64,000 nt of DNA from Apoderus coryli (Eukaryota; Arthropoda; Insecta; Coleoptera; Attelabidae): the NCBI GenBank assembly GCA_911728435.2, contig OU452202.1, forward strand, positions 20,439,135 through 20,503,134, given 5' to 3'. The translations under genes were made by a program, and so were the position numbers. Shown piece by piece: positions 10,270-20,510 of the stretch; position 1 is the first letter of the stretch; each line of letters starts with the position of its first letter. The notes below the pieces were generated by a model that saw only the letters and a program-made list of their open reading frames with translations, was not told the DNA's origin and made no database searches.

Positions 10270-13201
10270 TATTTGGTATAGTAATATAATTCAACATTAT
10301 GAGAAAAGACCTTCCGAATTAAACAACGTGTGTTTAGCAGATTTCGTTGCCTGGTATGATCGAAAGCGCACTTTGCAAAAAAAACAGGTGGTTAATGAAC
10401 AACAGCAGCGCTTGGAAAATGAAAGTGAGAATGATAGTGATAATGTAGATCGTGATATTAAATGTTTACAATATAGGAAACGAACTAAAGCAAAGGTTTT
10501 ACGATGGAAAACATATAAATTTAACGATGATCGCATGAATTATATACGAGAAGTAGTAACTCTATTTTGGCCTTTTCGAAGCGAGGAATTAGACTTACTT
10601 GATCGAGATGAGTACTTGCGTGTTTATGAAATACATGCCGATACACTTCTGGCTAAAAGAAAAGAGTACGAAAGCGGATTGTCTATCGAGAATGTGGTGC
10701 GTATTATTAGCGAAACAGAACATGAAGAGGGTGAAAATAATAACAATAATCCACTTGGCCCTGCGCTACGGAATGTTGAAGTGCCGTATTTACAACAACC
10801 GCCGGATAAGCTGAATGGAAGTGAACACAAGGATTTTGATGCCATACAACGTACTAGCACAGTTCGACCAGTGGAAAACATATTATCACATGCAGAGTTT
10901 TGTTCCCTATTGCGATCTTTAAATGCTGGACAACTAAAATTTGTATTAGAGTTAATTCATCGTCTGACTAATGCTAACACCTCGCCATTGCAAGTGTTTT
11001 TTACTGGCCCTGCAGGATCGGGTAAAAGTTATGTGCTAAAAGTATTAATGGAAATTGCTAATAGATTTACCTGCCGCAATAATATGAGTAAATGTGCTTT
11101 TATCGCCTGTGCAACTACTGGTAAAGCAGCGGTAAATATTGATGGCACGACTGTTCACACAGCATTTAATATCGGTATTAACACGAAACGACGATTACCG
11201 TTAAAAAGTGATGTCTTACAAACAATGAAATGTGACTTCCTTGGAGTTAAAACGGTTATTGTAGATGAAGTGAGTATGATGAGTTCCGATATGCTAATTC
11301 TAGTTGGAGATCGGTTACGTTCGATTGGCGCCGATCCGACTCAGCACTTTGGAGGTATGAATATAATCTTTTGTGGCGATTTGCGTCAATTGCCGCCCGT
11401 TAATGCGAGAGCTGTTTACGTTCGACCTCCAAACATGTTGCAAGATAATATGTTGTGGCAAAATTTAAATTATTATCAATTGACGGAAGTAATGAGACAA
11501 TCAGATATTCAGTTTTCCTCCATACTAACTAAAATCGGTAACGGTGACGTACTTAATGATATTGAGCGCTCCTTGATTGAAGGGCGATTCTTTACCTCTG
11601 AGGAATTGAAACACATGGATGTACGGAGTGCTATACGATTATTTCATAGAAACGTAGATGTAGATCAATACAATTATGATGTTATGAACGATGCTAATGT
11701 TCTTCTTTCATTAGCTAAAGACGAAGTGCGAGGTTATGTGAATGTGCAACAATTGAAATCAACGCATGACAAACTAAGAAAAATGGATGTGGCTAGCACT
11801 GCCAATATGCCTTTGAAACTATTATTAGTTATAGAGAGTCCGTACATAGTAACGCAAAATCTAGATAAAACAGACCGATTAATTAATGGATCATTTGGCT
11901 ACTTAAAATACGTGGAGCTGGATGAAAATGGCGAAATCTTACGTTTGTGGATCCAATTTTCAGATCGTAATGCAGGTAAAACGTTGCGGTTAAAATATGC
12001 AGCACACGCGCATGCACTTGGCCTATCCTCAGAGTGGACCCCACTTTTGCGAAGGGAAGGAATTATTGACGTAAAATCAAAAATCATTAAAGTTCGACGA
12101 AAACAATTTCCCATTGTACCGGCCCATGCTATGAGTATTCACAAATCACAGGGAGGAACATATGATCAAGTAGTTTATGAATATTCCAAGTCCCATGATA
12201 TTTCACTGGTGTATGTAGCGATGTCTCGTGCTAAAACAATCGAAGGCTTATTTTTAACAAATAACAAAAATGATCACAAATTCTATCATTGTAGCAAGAA
12301 TAAAGACCGCGAGGTTCTACGAACTGAATTTAAACGATTGAAAAAAAATAGATTAGTAACAATTGTCGACAAATTTACAGATTTTTTTTCTAATCCCACG
12401 TATCCAACAATTGCATATTTCAACGTGCAAAGTTTGAACGCGCATATGCTTGATGTTTTACATGATCCAGTATTACCAAAAGCCACATTACTTAGCATGT
12501 CGGAAACTTGGATGCAAGATAATATACCCCCAATTGATGTTGCCGGTTATCGTTGTATAGCACGTAAAAATAATGGAAAGAATAAAGCTGGAGGAGTTGC
12601 TATTTATGAATCCTTGACTTCTGGATTGGAAACTACACATAAATTATCTTACGATACTACAAATGTTTCTTATGGTGATGTCTGCTGTGCTCGAATAGAA
12701 TATAGGTGCAGAAACCAGAAAATAAAACATTTTTACCTTATAACAATTTACGCTAAACCAGGTGTAACGAAAAATCAAGTAATGCAGCTCATGGACTTTG
12801 CTTTGATGCGATTCAGCAAGTATACATTGATGTTTGCTATTAATCATTTAAACAGTTTGTATAATAGTCCTTTACTTATATGCGGTGATTTTAATTATAA
12901 TGTAAATTGTCCAGAGTTAACAACATATCTGCAGGATCGCTACTCTGTTAATTTGGCTACTAAAAGTTTAATAACAAGTCGAAACGGCACGTCAATAGAT
13001 GGAATATTTTATAGAAATGAACAATTTGAAATTATTCCATACGTATTGTATTTTAGTACACATGTACCGTTGATAGTGCGATTGGCAGATAACCCCACCC
13101 TTCAAACAGGCCAATCCATTGCAGAATTATCGACGCGTCGATCTGAACATGCAGTACCTCAGTGTTCCCAATTCGGGTGTAATTACACCGTTTTGGGATA
13201 A
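10268..13201 (+). CDS. Helentron Pif1-like helicase fused to EEP endonuclease
   Basis: This frame is open from about 10268 (no obvious ATG of its own) to the stop at 13199-13201. It is the C-terminal half of the Rep-helicase polyprotein. Helicase motifs, counted from 10328: Walker A GPAGSGKSYVL near residue 227, Walker B VDEVSMM near 312, GDLRQLPPV near 350, IHKSQGGTYDQV near 603 and VAMSRAKT near 630. The EEP domain starts near residue 694 (IAYFNVQSLN), with SETWM, ICGDFNYN and SIDGIF motifs. The last EEP motif reads YFSTHVPL, where the family usually has Ser-Asp-His, so catalytic competence is doubtful. The frame differs from the upstream Rep frame, and the roughly 100-residue linker expected between them is absent. 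An internal deletion is the simplest explanation. Confidence 0.88.
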   Translation, partial: DIWYSNIIQHYEKRPSELNNVCLADFVAWYDRKRTLQKKQVVNEQQQRLENESENDSDNVDRDIKCLQYRKRTKAKVLRWKTYKFNDDRMNYIREVVTLFWPFRSEELDLLDRDEYLRVYEIHADTLLAKRKEYESGLSIENVVRIISETEHEEGENNNNNPLGPALRNVEVPYLQQPPDKLNGSEHKDFDAIQRTSTVRPVENILSHAEFCSLLRSLNAGQLKFVLELIHRLTNANTSPLQVFFTGPAGSGKSYVLKVLMEIANRFTCRNNMSKCAFIACATTGKAAVNIDGTTVHTAFNIGINTKRRLPLKSDVLQTMKCDFLGVKTVIVDEVSMMSSDMLILVGDRLRSIGADPTQHFGGMNIIFCGDLRQLPPVNARAVYVRPPNMLQDNMLWQNLNYYQLTEVMRQSDIQFSSILTKIGNGDVLNDIERSLIEGRFFTSEELKHMDVRSAIRLFHRNVDVDQYNYDVMNDANVLLSLAKDEVRGYVNVQQLKSTHDKLRKMDVASTANMPLKLLLVIESPYIVTQNLDKTDRLINGSFGYLKYVELDENGEILRLWIQFSDRNAGKTLRLKYAAHAHALGLSSEWTPLLRREGIIDVKSKIIKVRRKQFPIVPAHAMSIHKSQGGTYDQVVYEYSKSHDISLVYVAMSRAKTIEGLFLTNNKNDHKFYHCSKNKDREVLRTEFKRLKKNRLVTIVDKFTDFFSNPTYPTIAYFNVQSLNAHMLDVLHDPVLPKATLLSMSETWMQDNIPPIDVAGYRCIARKNNGKNKAGGVAIYESLTSGLETTHKLSYDTTNVSYGDVCCARIEYRCRNQKIKHFYLITIYAKPGVTKNQVMQLMDFALMRFSKYTLMFAINHLNSLYNSPLLICGDFNYNVNCPELTTYLQDRYSVNLATKSLITSRNGTSIDGIFYRNEQFEIIPYVLYFSTHVPLIVRLADNPTLQTGQSIAELSTRRSEHAVPQCSQFGCNYTVLG

Positions 13202-13801
13202 TTTGAGGTCACTGTGTGTAATTTTCTAACAACCAATTATTTGGTATAATTTGGCACATTAGTGATTTCAATTGAATTGTCAAATTGTCTTTTGCTTCTT
13301 TTTTTTGGGATATGGCATGACATGACCGCCAGTTTGCGTGCTGCCTGTAACCACTCTTCTTCTAGTATGGCTTCCTACCTGCTACTGGCTATACTATAGA
13401 ACTATAGAGGCAAAATGCAAAAGCAAACAGCCACCTACCACCACCACCTATAACACAGGTGTATTAGCTGTGCCTATCACATAAACATCATTGCATTCAA
13501 TTGTCAAAAGCATTACAGGGTTTTTTTTTTTTTGTTTTAGTTCCTTTTGCATAAATATTTTTAGGTAGGCATTGGCAACAATGTTGTGTGTAAAGTGGTG
13601 TATTTTGATACTCATTCAGGGATATTTTCGGTCTCAAGTGTTGGGAACACTGCAGTACCTGCACCACCCCGCACTCAGTTTCAGTTGTGCCTTCGACGGA
13701 TGCGGAGCAGTCGAGCAGTGCTGTAGTGAGTCGGACACAGACGACGTCGATGTTAACTTGTCATGCGCAGGAATAAACCGTGATTTTAGTGCCGACTAAG
13801 A
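13202..13801 (+). other. Helentron 3' flank / leader of the next gene
   Basis: Contains no clear protein. An open frame at 13572-13799 ends just before the next ATG at 13802 and has no recognisable domain. A Helitron-type 3' hairpin and CTRR end could not be identified by eye, so it is unclear whether the downstream gene lies inside the same transposon. Confidence 0.35.
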
Positions 13802-15908
13802 ATGTTTTCGGTTAAAGATAAAGACTCTGCTTTAAAGCGCAACTTTTCGCAAAATGAACTGGAAAATTACAGCCAGCAGTCTACGTCCCAACGTAAAAAG
13901 CTAAAAACACGACAGACATATTCCATGCCGTCAGCAGAGGATGATTCTGAAATTCGTGATAGTTCTATTGTGTTGTGTTCACCTGTACTTTCACCATCGC
14001 TAGTGCCGAATTACCAGGAGGCAGCATCGTCATCATCCGATGAGGCAGAACACGATGACATTGGCAAAAGTCCTTACATGATTAAGCCGTCATTAGGTAA
14101 GAAAAATACACTGCATATATACACCCTTTCATCTTATTTTTGCAGGCAGTAGGCCATAACTTCATTATTGATAACAATTAAAGTATTGTTGTTAATAACG
14201 AAATCATGGGCTACTGGCCTGAAAAATAACATGACACGGTGTGTATATGTATAGGTATATTGTAATTTATTTAAATTAAAGTTTATTTTTATAGATATTT
14301 TTATGTCACTTTATATAAACTGCCCTTTAATTAATGATGACATTGCTTTTTTATGTTTGAATTATGGAGGGTAGAGGGGAGGAGGAAAATCTCCGTACAT
14401 TAAAAGTGGTCCATAAAAAGGTGAAAATAACGAGGGCGCTAGCGTCGCGAGAGGGTATAAATTTTAAATTTCGCGCCTCCTTTTATGTCCAATTTACTTC
14501 ATTGGCCTCTTTTATACATAACCTGGCTTGTTTTTTATGTTTAAATTTTGATTATAAAAACAATAACAGTTTTTTTTGAATTAATGCTAAAGCAAAAAGG
14601 TGAATTTTCTGTTATGAAAATATTTTAAAAGCACTGTGCTGCACTCTTATTAAAATGTTAAATAGTCGTTTCAATAATTTCAGGTTATGGTACACACATA
14701 TACAGTTTATTTGTAGCTAGCGGCTAAGTTCATCTTATACCCTCTGGCTACACCAGCGCCGCCTATTTGATCCTTTTTGGCGATTATTTTTTAGCTTTAA
14801 TCCCATAAATTACTTGCAAAAACATTGTCAACGAATTTTCTCAATATTGGGGTCTCTGATGTGATGACGCTGGTGGTTACAATAGTTTTGGCCTGATTAT
14901 CTAAAAATAAAGTCAATTTATTAATTTTAAAAGAATTACTAGTGGCAGATTAATTATTTATATAATAATATAACTGTTTACCTACTTCTTCCTTCTTCTT
15001 TTGTTACAGGCACATTGTTCGATACATCTGAAATGGAGAAGTTTTTTGAACGTTACAAGAGGTCCTTACCAGATTGTCATCCAATTCGCACTGCTGCTGA
15101 ACTTCAAGATATGAATTACAAGTTTCGGAAAAGTGCCATCAATAAGAACCATTTTTGTCAGTTTCAATATAAGAAGCCTCCGTTGTTATTCATTGTAACT
15201 AACACATTTGGTGTTTTTATATCTACATCCGAAGAATACTTTTCTAGATCGACCATTCACGATATTAGAGCCTTACAGCCGCGACATCGCGTTTCATTAT
15301 TAATTCCCACTATTCAGCATTGGTGGAATGAAGAAAGCAAGGCGATGATGTTAGCTTTCTTGGAGCGTTTTATCAATGATATGAAATGTTTGGCTGCAAG
15401 TCAACAGTTTCGTTCGGCTATAGATCGCTTTGGCATTGTAGATATCAAAGAATCGTTAAAAGCATTACGAACTAAACTGATCACAGCAACCAAAAATATA
15501 AATGGTCAAACCACTCCTGGTGTCTTTGGTCTACGTATAGAAAACACTCTAAATGTTCCCAGTCAGATACATGTCAGTTTAGCAGAGATTAATGGTAGAA
15601 CGATCCAACCCTCAAAATGGAAAAAGTTATTAGTACCATCATACATGCACGCTGCTTTAATGATTTCGGTAAAAGGGTTTAAAATCACCAAAAGTGGTTT
15701 TAGTTTAGACTTTAATGTAGAGTCGTTAGCATATATGAAGGTCTCCCAAATTGATAGAGCACCAAGACGGTCTTTCGGATTCGACCAATTACAAGAATTT
15801 AAAAAGAGTCCAGGAGTTAACTCATCTTCAAGTGATGATGACGATAATGTAAATGTAGGTGCATCTACTAGTAGTGGCTCTGCTAAGTTTGATACATCCA
15901 TGTGGTAA
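13802..15908 (+). CDS. Two-exon gene, putative ssDNA-binding-like protein next to the Helentron
   Basis: Exon 1 is 13802-14096 (donor TTAG|GTAAGA) and exon 2 is 15010-15908 (acceptor TTTGTTACAG). The join keeps the frame and gives 397 residues. I do not recognise the family. The N-terminal 95 residues are Ser-rich and disordered-looking. The central region (about residues 100-340) is globular, mixed alpha/beta by appearance. The C-terminus carries a Ser-then-Asp run (SSSSDDDDNVNV) and ends FDTSMW. An acidic tail with a terminal aromatic residue is a feature of several single-stranded-DNA-binding proteins. Some Helitrons carry RPA-like accessory genes, which makes such a role attractive. This is inference: no OB-fold motif is provable by eye. 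It starts 600 bases after the helicase stop on the same strand. Confidence 0.62.
14143..14221. repeat. 79-base imperfect hairpin in the intron
   Basis: CAGGCAGTAGGCCAT...AACAAT and ATTGTTGTTAATAAC...GGCCTG pair as an imperfect stem of about 36 bases with a 6-base loop (TAAAGT). It sits just inside the 5' part of the intron of the 13802-15908 gene. It could be a tiny foldback element or a precursor-microRNA-like hairpin. Confidence 0.6.
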
Positions 15909-15982
15909 TATTATTATGTTTTATTATATCTTAAGAACACTTAAAGTTATTTTTTGTTACAAAATAAAGAATATTGCTACAT

Positions 15983-16255
15983 TTATTTTTAAATTAAGAT
16001 ATGTATTACTTACTCTTTTGAAATTTACTATACAAAGAAATAATATAATATGTTGCTTGTTTCTTGCAATTATTATTACTTATTATTATTATTCGAAATA
16101 CTATTTTTGTTCATGGTAGGGATTAAGTTTTTATTTTTAAATTAAAATATGTATTACTTACTCTTTTGATGTTTACTATATTATAATAAATAATATATGT
16201 TGATTGTTTCTTGCAAGTATTATTGCTTATTATTGGAAATACTATTTTATTTTAA
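15983..16255. repeat. Local tandem duplication, about 148 bp apart
   Basis: A segment containing ATGTATTACTTACTCTTTTGA, read with two gaps, occurs near 16001 and again near 16150. Both copies share flanks TTATTTTTAAATTAA and TTGTTTCTTGCAA. It lies directly 3' of the two-exon gene, probably in its 3' untranslated or flanking region. Confidence 0.7.
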
Positions 16256-17583
16256 GTTTAACTGCAAATAAATGTTAATAATATTTTATATGTGGTGTTA
16301 TCATTTCCAATGTCTCTGATGGTTGCAAGAATTGCGAAATCTGTAAGTTTTTTATTTTTACCAAGAGACTTTTGTATCCACGTTTAAAATATTCCTTGAA
16401 ATATGAGAACAATGTAGGGCGTAATAATAGAAACCCATAAAACAATTTGATACATAATTTAGGGTATGCGACATTCCCAAATTTTACCAACGTCCATCCA
16501 ACGTCTTCCCAAGATATCGATCCACGCATTTCTTTGTTGGACACTGCGACATGATATTTATATTGTCTTCTTCTTCTTCCTTTTGCAGGTGTTGTGCGAT
16601 CTTATAAATAAACTATTTAATAGTATTATATAAAATAAAGATACCAGCCAGTAATTGCATTTTGAGGGGTGTGCCCTAATCTATAGAGACTATATTATGT
16701 TGCGTATGTTATGAATGTTAGATACTTAATAACCATAGGTAGATAAGATACCTATACTAAAATACAATTAATTTATCGAAAAAAATACGAATAGATTTCA
16801 TATTTCATCGATCCTTGCCTTGTATAGGTATACTATATATATATACATTATACATAAAGGTTGCAATGAAATAGTTATGTATGTTGAATTTATTTTGCCG
16901 TGCGTATACTGATATCTTCAAATTCGATCAGTTTTCACAACATTAAACAGATGGGTATATAGGAACAGCAGTAGTTTTTATTATCAAATTTAAATTAGTA
17001 TTCTCCTCAGAAAACTAAATAAATATTTTTCTGAGGTATTCTCTATTATATTGTTATGCAACTTTGAAAACACTAAAATATCCATGGAGTGTTCTGTCTT
17101 TCTCTCTCACACTTGCATTCCCTTTAAAACTTTTGAGGTTAATTTTTCAGACTTACCTAGACTAGGTATATTCTTTTGTGTTTTGTTTTTAAGGAAATAA
17201 AAAGTTTCATCGACTACTAGCTACTACCTATTTCAAAGCGATATCGACAGCAAAGATTTACACAATATTGTACAAAATCTTTTTGACAGAATATGTGTAT
17301 GTTCGAAACGCAATAATTTATTGGGTAATAAGTACCTAGAGCTGTGCTACTTCAAATTTTAAATTCTTTTCACAGTTTTATTTCTTATAATACACCGTCT
17401 CAGCTTGTGACTCGATATTCGCTGTTCTAAACCTATTCTTGTCCTATGTCCTATCCATAGAAGTTTGAGTGCTAAGCTCCAAAGGTTAAGAGAAATGATG
17501 TCAGTGGTCCCTATAAAACACGACACAGGAATAAATGCTTAAATAAGTGAAGAACGAAGAACACGAGGAATGCAGATTAGAAG
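16256..17583. other. Intergenic stretch
   Basis: AT-rich, with no convincing gene. A polypyrimidine tract followed by TTTTGCAG (about 16566-16589) would make a good plus-strand splice acceptor, but no open exon follows. A short hairpin CCTCAGAAAA...TTTTTCTGAGG lies near 17005-17037. Confidence 0.4.
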
Positions 17584-18198
17584 TAGTGCTGGGCGATGTT
17601 CATCGATGTTTTTGAAACATCGATGTTCTGTTACCAATGTTCGATGTTTTCGACATCGATGTCAAAGGTCGAAAACATCGATGTTGACATCGATGTTTCC
17701 TTTCGATGTTCAATGATATGACAAAACAAGAAAACTGATTCTTATTTTAAACTCAATTTTCCCAGCACAAGAAAATAAGAACGAAAGCTTTTGATTTCAT
17801 TTGTTAAAGGTGGTTGAAATTTTCTGTACTACCAGTCGGCATTCGGCAACGTCGCCACTTGTTTTTCATACGTATTGTACACTGCAACCCTGCAAACTGG
17901 CTCGACGCCTGCGTTATAAAATATTTTGTTTTAATATTTGTTTTATATTTGGAGTTATTTATATGTTTTTTTGTTATTGAGTATTTTAACGTTTGATAAT
18001 TTCTTAATTCTTTCTAATAAAGAGTTTATTTTTATTTTTTATATCTAATTTATTCGGAATCGCAAATGTACTGTTTTAAATATCGATGTTTCGAAAACAT
18101 CGATGTTTTACAAGCGATGTTTTTAAGCCATCGATGTTAGCTTTCGATGTTAACATCGATGGTCAACATCGATCTTTCGTTTCGATGTCCCAGCACTA
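17584..18198. mobile_element. Non-autonomous hAT-type element with CATCGATG subterminal repeats
   Basis: Ends are TAGTGCTGGGCGATG and CATCGAAAC-type inverse ending CCCAGCACTA. They are flanked by the exact 8-bp duplication ATTAGAAG at 17576-17583 and 18199-18206. The termini differ from the 5489 element, yet the arms are again packed with ATCGAT-core palindromes: CATCGATG occurs about five times on the left and three times on the right. The centre (about 17720-18060) is AT-rich and encodes no transposase. Confidence 0.88.
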
Positions 18199-18206
18199 AT
18201 TAGAAG

Positions 18207-19236
18207 TTGAAGAAAATCATAAAATTAGTGTTAGAAGATATATGTCAATACTTATTTAGTAATAATATATACAACTTAAGATCATCCGCGAACATTAATT
18301 AATAATGTTGATATGAAATACTTAAATGCATTTGGTACGTAGTAGATCATTTCTTTGACAGAGCACCACATCAAACTATCCAAGAAGCAGTTGAATTGTT
18401 AGAAACTTAAGTTCAAAATGGATTTTCCCCTAATGTAGCCCAATGAATATTTAGGATTCAGTATCGCTTGAAATGGTCACAGGTCACAAGGCTGTTATCA
18501 AGACGGTGTAAAATGTAAACACCAATGTTTGCCTAAAAACGTCTTGATGTACCTACCAAGAAAAATACTTTATAATAATATAATTATAATATTTAATAAT
18601 ACAATTAAAAAATATAACCGGTAAATTCAAATAAAATAAACTTGGATGTGTATACGTATAATATATTGTTTCCAAAAAATATAATACAAATTATGTGTTC
18701 AATAAATTAATATTTTTATGTACCATAAGCACCATAATAAATAAGTAAAGTTATTTACAAAGGAATACAACTGTTCTAAAATATATAATAATTAGATTTA
18801 AGGCATAATAATCAATATTGTATTCATAAGAGAAATAAGAGCTTTTTTTATATTTAGGGACAATATTAAAAACGGAACATTACATAAAATATGCATTGTA
18901 AAAAAATAAATTAATTTCATATTAATTATAGCCCTGAGTCTGTACATACTTTATTTTACATATTCAGGTTTTTATTTATGAAGAATTACGATCCCAAAAC
19001 CAGTTCAGCCAAAAAGACACGTTTGGGATTGTAGTTATTTGTGTTTTCTAATGAGTTTTTTGGCTTTTGTGATATTTTTTAAAAATTACTACAGATTATG
19101 GGTGGAAATAAGGTTTTACACCTTCAAACCCCTTTTTTCCTTGCTAAAACACTTGGTATCTACTTTGCTTTAGTTAGTAATTTGTAGTAACTTTTAAAAA
19201 ATTCAATTTTTCTATTTTTTTCCTCACATTTACACC
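18207..19236. other. 3' flank of the carrier gene
   Basis: AT-rich sequence without a gene. The part next to 19236 is expected to be the 3' untranslated region of the minus-strand carrier gene. The region 18350-18540 looks like degenerate formerly repeated sequence, but no family could be assigned. Confidence 0.4.
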
Positions 19237-20510
19237 TTACAGCGATTTTCCCCTATCTTGATGCAATACATATTCATTATAGGTTGCATTGAATTGTTCG
19301 AGGAAGATGAACGTTAAAACTGTGTGTGGTCCTAGACGGAAGTAATAGGGGAAGAAGCCCTTCCACAAAGCAAAGACTCCTTCGTTTTTCACAACCTTTG
19401 CTAGTACATCTATTGGACCAGTGAATTCCGGTTTACCATCAACTGTTTTCATATTTTGGATTCTGAAACAACAACAAAATAATTAAATTCAAATCGTTAT
19501 TTCAGGACAAGTTATTGACACAAATATAATTTGTTTCTGTAAAAATATTGTAAGCACATATTTGGAATTTCAAAAATTTATTATACCTGGTCTTAGCGAT
19601 GTCCACTGGCATACTGGCCGCTGTAGTCACCAACCCAGAAATCATTGAAGCACAGAAATGCAGGAAGATACCTTCATTGAAGTAACCAGTATTGACTAAA
19701 CTTTGTTTAGCTTGCGAATAACTAGCTAATTGTGCAGCATTCACAACCATGGCACGACCCATAGTTGGTACTGCGCCGCGCCACATTGTTTTGATACCTT
19801 CCTCCCTATTAAAACAAAAATCACACTAAACAATTGCATTTATCTAACTTCTGAATAGCTTCACTAACCTATAAATACGCATAAGAGCATCAATGACATG
19901 TTTGTAGTTACGACGTTCATTCGGTGGTAGCCTACCATCTGCTGTCATTCGAATCAAAGCCACCTCCGCTGGTGTACCTGGAAAGATAGGACAAATAACT
20001 ACCTACTTCATTGATATAATAATGTATAAGGGAAAAAATATAAAACAGCAATTATGAGTTATATTATAGTATATTATATTTTTCCATAACTCACCTACAA
20101 ACGCCCCACAAACCCCAGCAACCATACCGAGGGCAGCCTTCGTCAGAAAACTGGGCGGTGTACCATCTTTTGAACACTGCTCAAACAACCAAGTATAAAT
20201 ACCTAAACGCGTAGTTGTATAGGTTGCTTGTCTCAATAAACCAGCAGACAAACCATTATATAACGTCCAGAATCCTTCTTTTTCCACAATAGCCTTAGCC
20301 AAATGGTATGAGGTCGGATATTCTTTGGATTTAGCAAGTTGCATCCGGTTTTTCAACAGGTCCAATGGCTGTACAAAACATGTTGCCAACATACTATAAA
20401 AACATTATTTAAATATATTAAAATATAAACAATACTATGTTAACTACAAACCCCGCGCTTCCGCCAAAAGTAAATTTCAGGTAATTTGGAATAGTTTTTC
20501 GTTCACCCAT
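19237..20510 (-). CDS. SLC25A11: Mitochondrial 2-oxoglutarate/malate carrier
   Basis: The product exchanges 2-oxoglutarate for malate or other dicarboxylates across the inner mitochondrial membrane (malate-aspartate shuttle). Five minus-strand exons join in phase: 20510-20452, 20393-20095, 19977-19869, 19805-19587 and 19462-19237, giving 303 residues (family about 300-315). All three carrier signatures are present: PLDLLKNR, PAEVALIR and PVDIAKTR, each closing an odd-numbered helix of the six-helix fold. Diagnostic stretches include TTTRLGIYTW, RRNYKHVIDAL and MWRGAVPTMGRAM. The start ATG is followed by GERKTIPNYLKFTFGG, as in family members. The first donor is GG|GTTTGT, weak but required by phase. 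Assignment to the oxoglutarate subtype is by recognisable motifs. A close paralogue in the same subfamily is the only real alternative. Confidence 0.93.

Larger units (their letters stand above)
7738..13201 (+). mobile_element. Helentron (Helitron-group rolling-circle transposon), coding body
   Basis: Two consecutive plus-strand frames encode a HUH-type Rep protein and then a Pif1-type helicase fused to an endonuclease-exonuclease-phosphatase (EEP) domain. A C-terminal EEP domain is the known mark of the Helentron/Helitron2 branch. The two parts lie in different frames and the usual joining segment is missing, so this copy is probably inactive. Terminal sequences were not resolved, so the coordinates cover only the coding body. 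Confidence 0.88.

Noticed and set aside
14364..14579. 71-codon plus-strand open frame in the intron of the two-exon gene
   Set aside because: Low-complexity, no motif, and lies wholly within a well-supported intron.
16275..16544. 89-codon minus-strand open frame (SWEDVGWTLVKFGNVAYPKL)
   Set aside because: Long for this AT-rich DNA but with no recognised domain, no clear splice context and no neighbours in frame; not enough support to call a gene.
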